A stretch of 64,000 nt of DNA. It comes from GCA-2737725 sp965229355 (lineage in GTDB: Bacteria > Pseudomonadota > Alphaproteobacteria > Rhodospirillales > Rhodospirillaceae). Location of the stretch: contig OZ245869.1 in the NCBI GenBank assembly GCA_965229355.1, positions 3,782,001 through 3,846,000 of the forward strand, given 5' to 3'. This document shows, one piece after another, positions 60,646 through 64,000 of this stretch (within the stretch, counting starts at the first letter, position 1; each line of letters opens with the position of its first letter). A program made the position numbers and the translations under genes. Under the pieces are notes generated by a model. It made no database searches, had not been told where the DNA came from, and was given only the letters and a program-made list of their open reading frames with translations.

Positions 60646-60674
60646 CCCTATAAAAACCCTGCATTCTTATAGGG
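60646..60674. promoter_or_regulatory. Inverted repeat between divergent genes
   Basis: CCCTATAA (60646-60653) and TTATAGGG (60667-60674) are perfectly complementary around a 13-base spacer. It lies 40-68 bases upstream of the membrane protein ATG and could be an operator. No regulator gene is adjacent. Confidence 0.4.
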
Positions 60675-60713
60675 TTGGCGCTGCCATTTGGCCTCGAGCT
60701 GGGAGTTTAAGAG

Positions 60714-61385
60714 ATGGAAATTTATAGCGAAGACGTTTTGCGATGGCTGCATATCCTGGCCATGGTCTATTGGCTGGGTGGCGAATGGGGCGTGTTCCAA
60801 ACCTCATACAAAATCACTGACCATCGCTTGCCGTTGGACGAACGCCGTCGCCACATGGAAACGGCCTACCGTATCGACATTCTGGCCCGCACCGGCATCA
60901 TTATGCTTTTGCCGCTTGGCATACACATGGGCTCCAACCTGGGTGCGCACCCGTGGGGCGGCGGCTACCTGATCCTGAACTGGGTGTTGGCGGCGTTATG
61001 GCTTTCGCTGTGCTGGGGCGCGTTCATTAAGCGCGAAACAGATATTGGCATTAAGTTGACGATCTGGGACGAGCGCATCCGTTATGTGCTGATCCCCGCC
61101 TTGTTGGGCGTATCGGTCTACTCGCTGTTTAACGACGAACCGCTGACGTTCAAATGGTATGCGGCGAAGGTTTTCTTGTACGGTTTGATGTTGATCATTG
61201 GCCTTATCTTGCGCTTCATCATGCGTCACTGGACGACGATCTTCCGTGATATCGCCATTCATGGCGCAACACCTGAACTAGAAGGCCGCTTGCAACGCGA
61301 AATCAGTTTGGCGCGGGTTCTGGCCTATATTTACTGGATCGGCATTTCCACCACCTGCTTCATCGGCGCGACCAAGCTGTTCTAA
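60714..61385 (+). CDS. Integral membrane protein, possibly CopD-like
   Basis: 223 residues, about six membrane helices. LRWLHILAMVYWLGGEWGVFQTS near the start resembles the first helix of CopD/urate-oxidase-N-type membrane proteins, with a His that could bind haem or copper; other membrane histidines include LGIHMGS. I cannot assign it more closely. GGGAG lies 8 bases before the ATG. It is followed by a terminator. Confidence 0.75.
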   Translation: MEIYSEDVLRWLHILAMVYWLGGEWGVFQTSYKITDHRLPLDERRRHMETAYRIDILARTGIIMLLPLGIHMGSNLGAHPWGGGYLILNWVLAALWLSLCWGAFIKRETDIGIKLTIWDERIRYVLIPALLGVSVYSLFNDEPLTFKWYAAKVFLYGLMLIIGLILRFIMRHWTTIFRDIAIHGATPELEGRLQREISLARVLAYIYWIGISTTCFIGATKLF

Positions 61386-61406
61386 CAGCCGCGTTTTGTA
61401 ACAGTA

Positions 61407-61447
61407 AAAACAGCCGAAAATCGGTCACTCCGGTTCTCGGCTGTTTT
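61407..61447 (+). terminator. Terminator after the membrane protein gene
   Basis: AAAACAGCCGA (61407-61417) and TCGGCTGTTTT (61437-61447) form a perfect 11-bp stem; the 19-base loop may hold a second stem. The T-run on both sides allows action on either strand. Confidence 0.85.
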
Positions 61448-61582
61448 GATTCCAAGGGTTTAGTTTCAGCGCAGGATTTGGTTTCGGATGGTGAGCACCT
61501 TCCCCTCATCCAATTGACGCCCCAACGCGCAAACCTATATGCCAATTGTATACCAAACAGTTTGGCCTAGGTTTTGCCCATT

Positions 61583-63778
61583 ATGTCCTACGTTCCGTCA
61601 TCATCACGCCGTGCATTTCTGGGCAGCGCTGCCGCCGCTGGCTTGGTGCTGAGTTTCAAGATTCCCGCTTCGCAAGCCGCCATTGCCAAGGGCGCAGCCG
61701 ATGTGGACTTCACTGGTTTCCTGGCCATAGGCACAGACAACACCATCACCATCATCAATCCGAATGGTGAACTTGGTCAGGGGATTTACACAAATATCCC
61801 GAAAATCATGGCCGATGAGTTGGACGCAGACTTTGATGCCGTCGTCATCAAGCAAGCTCCGGCCAATGAAAAGGTTTACGGCAACCCCGGTCTCGGTGGG
61901 CGTCAGATCATCGGTGGCTCGACCACCACACAGGGCTACTTCATGCCCTATCGCAAGATTGGCGCATCTGCGCGTCAGATGCTGATCGAAGCCGCTGCGA
62001 AAAAGTGGAACGTTGATCCGGCCTCGTGCCGCGCTGAAAACAGTTTCGTGATTCATGACGCTTCAAATCGTCGCGTAAGCTTTGGCGATGTCGCCGTTGC
62101 CGCTTCCAAGCTGCCAATGCCCACTGAGCCGAAACTGAAAGATCCATCGCAGTTTAAATATATCGGCAAAACCACCCCGCGCCGCGATACGCCTGCGAAA
62201 GTAGATGGCTCAGCGCAATATGGCGGTGATGTTCCTTTTCCAAATTTGGTGAACGCCGCCATTGTGCTGTCGCCAGTCTATGGCAGCAAAGTCGCAAGCT
62301 ACGATGCATCCGTTGCTTTAAAGCGCTCTGGTGTCATCAAGGTCGTCGAGTTGAAAGACGTGTACGGCGACTTCACGGGGTTGGCCGTGATTGCCAAAAC
62401 TTTCTGGCAAGCCAAGACGGCTGTTGATTCGTTGCAGATCACCTGGAACGAAAATACAGAGAACATGGTGTCGTCGGCGGACATCAGCCGTGAACTGCGT
62501 GCGAACTTGGATGACGATGCCAATGCCAAGCCGCAACTGCGCCCAGATGATGCGAAAAAGGGCGACGCCCTTGAAGCGTTGAAGACAGCAGCAAAGAAAT
62601 TCGAAGCTATTTACGAAGCCCCTTACCTCGCCCATGCCTGCATGGAACCAATGGTGGCAACGGCTTTATACACTGACGCCGAAGCGAACATTTGGGTGCC
62701 GACACAAAAGCCTGCCTGGATGCAGCGCGTGCTGTGTGAACTGACAGGTTTGCCACCTGAGAAAGTGAACATCACCACCACGTTCGTTGGTGGTGGGTTT
62801 GGGCGCAAATGGGAATTGGATTACCCGCACCAAGCAATGCAATTGGCCATGGCTGTGAAAGGCACGCCTGTGCGCCTGACATGGACGCGCGAGCAAGACA
62901 TTCGTCACGATTACTATCGCCCGGCTTTCACAGTTCGTCTACGTGCGGGCTTGGATAAAGACGGCAAATTGATTGCCATGCATGGCCGGGCCTCAGGGCA
63001 ATCAATTGGCTCATTCCAAAAAATGCCGGCGAAGCCGCCGATGATTGACGGCTCAGCCGTGGAGGGGATGATCAGCCATCGCTACAACATTCCCAATACG
63101 TTGTCGGAGTATGTCGAAGCCAAAATTCGCATGCCCATCGGCTACTGGCGTAGCGTCGGTGAGTCACAAAACTGCTTCTTCAGTGAAAGCGCCATTGATG
63201 AAATGGCACACATGGTTGGCAAAGACGCCTATCAATTCCGCCGCGAGTTGCTAAGCGCGCCGGGTCATGAGCGCGATCTAGCCGTGTTGGAGGCTGCTGC
63301 CAAAATGGCCGGCTGGGGCCGCACGCTACCTAAAGGCCGTGCCTTAGGGATGGGCTATCTGTTTGGGTTCCGTTCATACATTGCGCAAGTGGCTGAAGTA
63401 GAAGTGAAGAACAACAGCTTGCGCGTTGTGAAGGTGTGGACGGCTATTGATGCAGGCCGCATCATCGATCCGGGCCAAGCTGAGGCGCAAGTTGAAGGCG
63501 GCGTTGTCTTTGGTTTGTCAGCTGCATTGTTTGGCCAGATCACCATCAACAAAGGCGCTGTTCAACAAAGCAACTTCACCGAATACGAGATGGTGCGTTT
63601 GATGAATATGCCCGAGATCGAGACACAGCTTATTCAAAGCGACGCCAATCCGTCGGGAACAGGCGAAGCAGGTGTACCAGCCGTTGCGCCAGCAGTTGCC
63701 AATGCAATCTTCAATGCAACAGGCCAACGCATTCGTAAAATGCCGTTGCTGCTGTCGTCGGGCTTAAGCGTCGCCTAA
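61583..63778 (+). CDS. Molybdopterin-binding large subunit, Tat-exported (isoquinoline 1-oxidoreductase type)
   Basis: 731 residues. SSRRAFLGSAAAAGLVLSF is a twin-arginine signal. The molybdenum hydroxylase fold is shown by LGQGIYTNIPKIMADEL, the repeated GGGFGRK loop near residue 410, MPIGYWRSVGES, and the catalytic Glu in GTGEAGVPAVAPAV at the C-terminus. Enzymes of this branch (IorB-like) oxidise N-heterocycles or aldehydes in the periplasm and need a small [2Fe-2S] subunit, which is not in this window on either side. ATG 61583 is chosen over a TTG three codons earlier. Confidence 0.92.
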   Translation: MSYVPSSSRRAFLGSAAAAGLVLSFKIPASQAAIAKGAADVDFTGFLAIGTDNTITIINPNGELGQGIYTNIPKIMADELDADFDAVVIKQAPANEKVYGNPGLGGRQIIGGSTTTQGYFMPYRKIGASARQMLIEAAAKKWNVDPASCRAENSFVIHDASNRRVSFGDVAVAASKLPMPTEPKLKDPSQFKYIGKTTPRRDTPAKVDGSAQYGGDVPFPNLVNAAIVLSPVYGSKVASYDASVALKRSGVIKVVELKDVYGDFTGLAVIAKTFWQAKTAVDSLQITWNENTENMVSSADISRELRANLDDDANAKPQLRPDDAKKGDALEALKTAAKKFEAIYEAPYLAHACMEPMVATALYTDAEANIWVPTQKPAWMQRVLCELTGLPPEKVNITTTFVGGGFGRKWELDYPHQAMQLAMAVKGTPVRLTWTREQDIRHDYYRPAFTVRLRAGLDKDGKLIAMHGRASGQSIGSFQKMPAKPPMIDGSAVEGMISHRYNIPNTLSEYVEAKIRMPIGYWRSVGESQNCFFSESAIDEMAHMVGKDAYQFRRELLSAPGHERDLAVLEAAAKMAGWGRTLPKGRALGMGYLFGFRSYIAQVAEVEVKNNSLRVVKVWTAIDAGRIIDPGQAEAQVEGGVVFGLSAALFGQITINKGAVQQSNFTEYEMVRLMNMPEIETQLIQSDANPSGTGEAGVPAVAPAVANAIFNATGQRIRKMPLLLSSGLSVA

Positions 63779-63780
63779 CG

Positions 63781-64000
63781 TTACGAGCGTGGGATGAGCG
63801 CAATGATGCTGCGTGCGAGCGCGTCATAATCGCCATCAAAGTGATGCCCGCCCGTGGTTTTAACAATTTTGGCCTGTGATGCGGTAAGTCGCGGACAGGC
63901 CGAAACGCCCTCTTCTGCTTCCTCTTCGCCGTAGACGCACAACATTGGCAGTTTGGGCATCGCCAAAATTTCAGGCACGATCCGATATGCGCCAGGGTCT
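63781..64000 (-). CDS. AcvB/VirJ-type hydrolase, C-terminal part (cut by right edge)
   Basis: 73 residues from the right edge to the stop. LPMLCVYGEEEAEEGVSACPRL and TTGGHHFDGDYDALARSIIALI match the C-terminus of the VirJ/AcvB family, including the Cys in ACP and catalytic His in GGHHFDGD. AcvB-type proteins hydrolyse aminoacylated phosphatidylglycerol in the periplasm of Agrobacterium and relatives. The start and any N-terminal signal lie outside the window. It is convergent with the molybdenum enzyme gene, with 2 bases between stops. Confidence 0.82.
   Translation of the reverse strand, partial: DPGAYRIVPEILAMPKLPMLCVYGEEEAEEGVSACPRLTASQAKIVKTTGGHHFDGDYDALARSIIALIPRS

Noticed and set aside
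1..64000. CRISPR array, insertion sequence, prophage, toxin-antitoxin or restriction system
   Set aside because: I saw no regularly spaced repeats, transposase, phage structural gene, or toxin/antitoxin or methylase/nuclease pair anywhere in the window.

Overview
The window reads as chromosomal DNA of a free-living, motile alphaproteobacterium. The pole organiser PopZ, the cell-cycle regulator GcrA, the alphaproteobacterial families PAS_5, DUF1491 and DUF2497, and the order pcm - tolC - popZ - valS all point there; a Rhodospirillales-like lineage is my best guess, by inference only. Genes are dense, no gap exceeds about 300 bases, and I see no transposase, integrase, phage gene or CRISPR array.

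Layout. (1) 1-6794, minus strand: one long probable operon of a TPR/glycosyltransferase-like protein, the DUF969/DUF979 transporter pair, DUF2891, ilvD, a PAS_5 protein and an MFS transporter cut by the left edge. (2) 6849-15956: valS, popZ, a TolC-type channel and pcm on the minus strand, interrupted between valS and popZ by a plus-strand block holding an encapsulated-ferritin-type protein with no encapsulin shell gene, an unrecognised acidic-tailed protein, DUF1993 and a second PAS_5 protein. (3) 16185-16362: tRNA-Cys and tRNA-Asn. (4) 16443-24667: an accessory detoxification-like block (LysR/DUF1772, SDR, AhpD-like plus ECF41 sigma factor, GST, VOC/ArsR/SRPBCC/GyrI-like operon, DUF899, alpha/beta hydrolase, DUF1428). 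(5) 24723-31122: Pit phosphate transporter with DUF47, a CNNM/CorC protein, YqaA, an MBL hydrolase, a SAM hydrolase and a 2-hydroxyacid dehydrogenase. (6) 31280-35231: two nucleotidyltransferases, a HAD phosphatase, a CDP-alcohol phosphotransferase and a HIT protein, suggesting synthesis of a phospho head group. (7) 35337-43369: thiolase, NarL-type regulator, a helical unknown, a chemoreceptor and a large hybrid histidine kinase. (8) 43654-47939: FkbM methyltransferase, gcrA, DUF1491, motA and a conserved-looking unknown. (9) 48105-56953: IclR regulator, TonB receptor, Tat-exported M24 peptidase-like protein and DUF1838 protein, then DUF4198 and two PepSY proteins behind a Fur-like box. (10) 57068-64000: zinc-ribbon protein, two tandem MATE exporters, a membrane protein, a molybdenum hydroxylase large subunit and the C-terminus of an AcvB/VirJ-type protein.

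Best leads: the shell-less encapsulated ferritin; the ECF41 module with a near-consensus self promoter at the expected spacing; the head-group cluster; the 100-base out-of-frame overlap of arsR with the SRPBCC gene; the IclR-TonB-M24-DUF1838 locus; and several inverted repeats that look like operators or translation-control hairpins. Start codons were chosen by Shine-Dalgarno (SD) position, so several genes are shorter than their longest open frame. All family calls are by eye and no database search was run.
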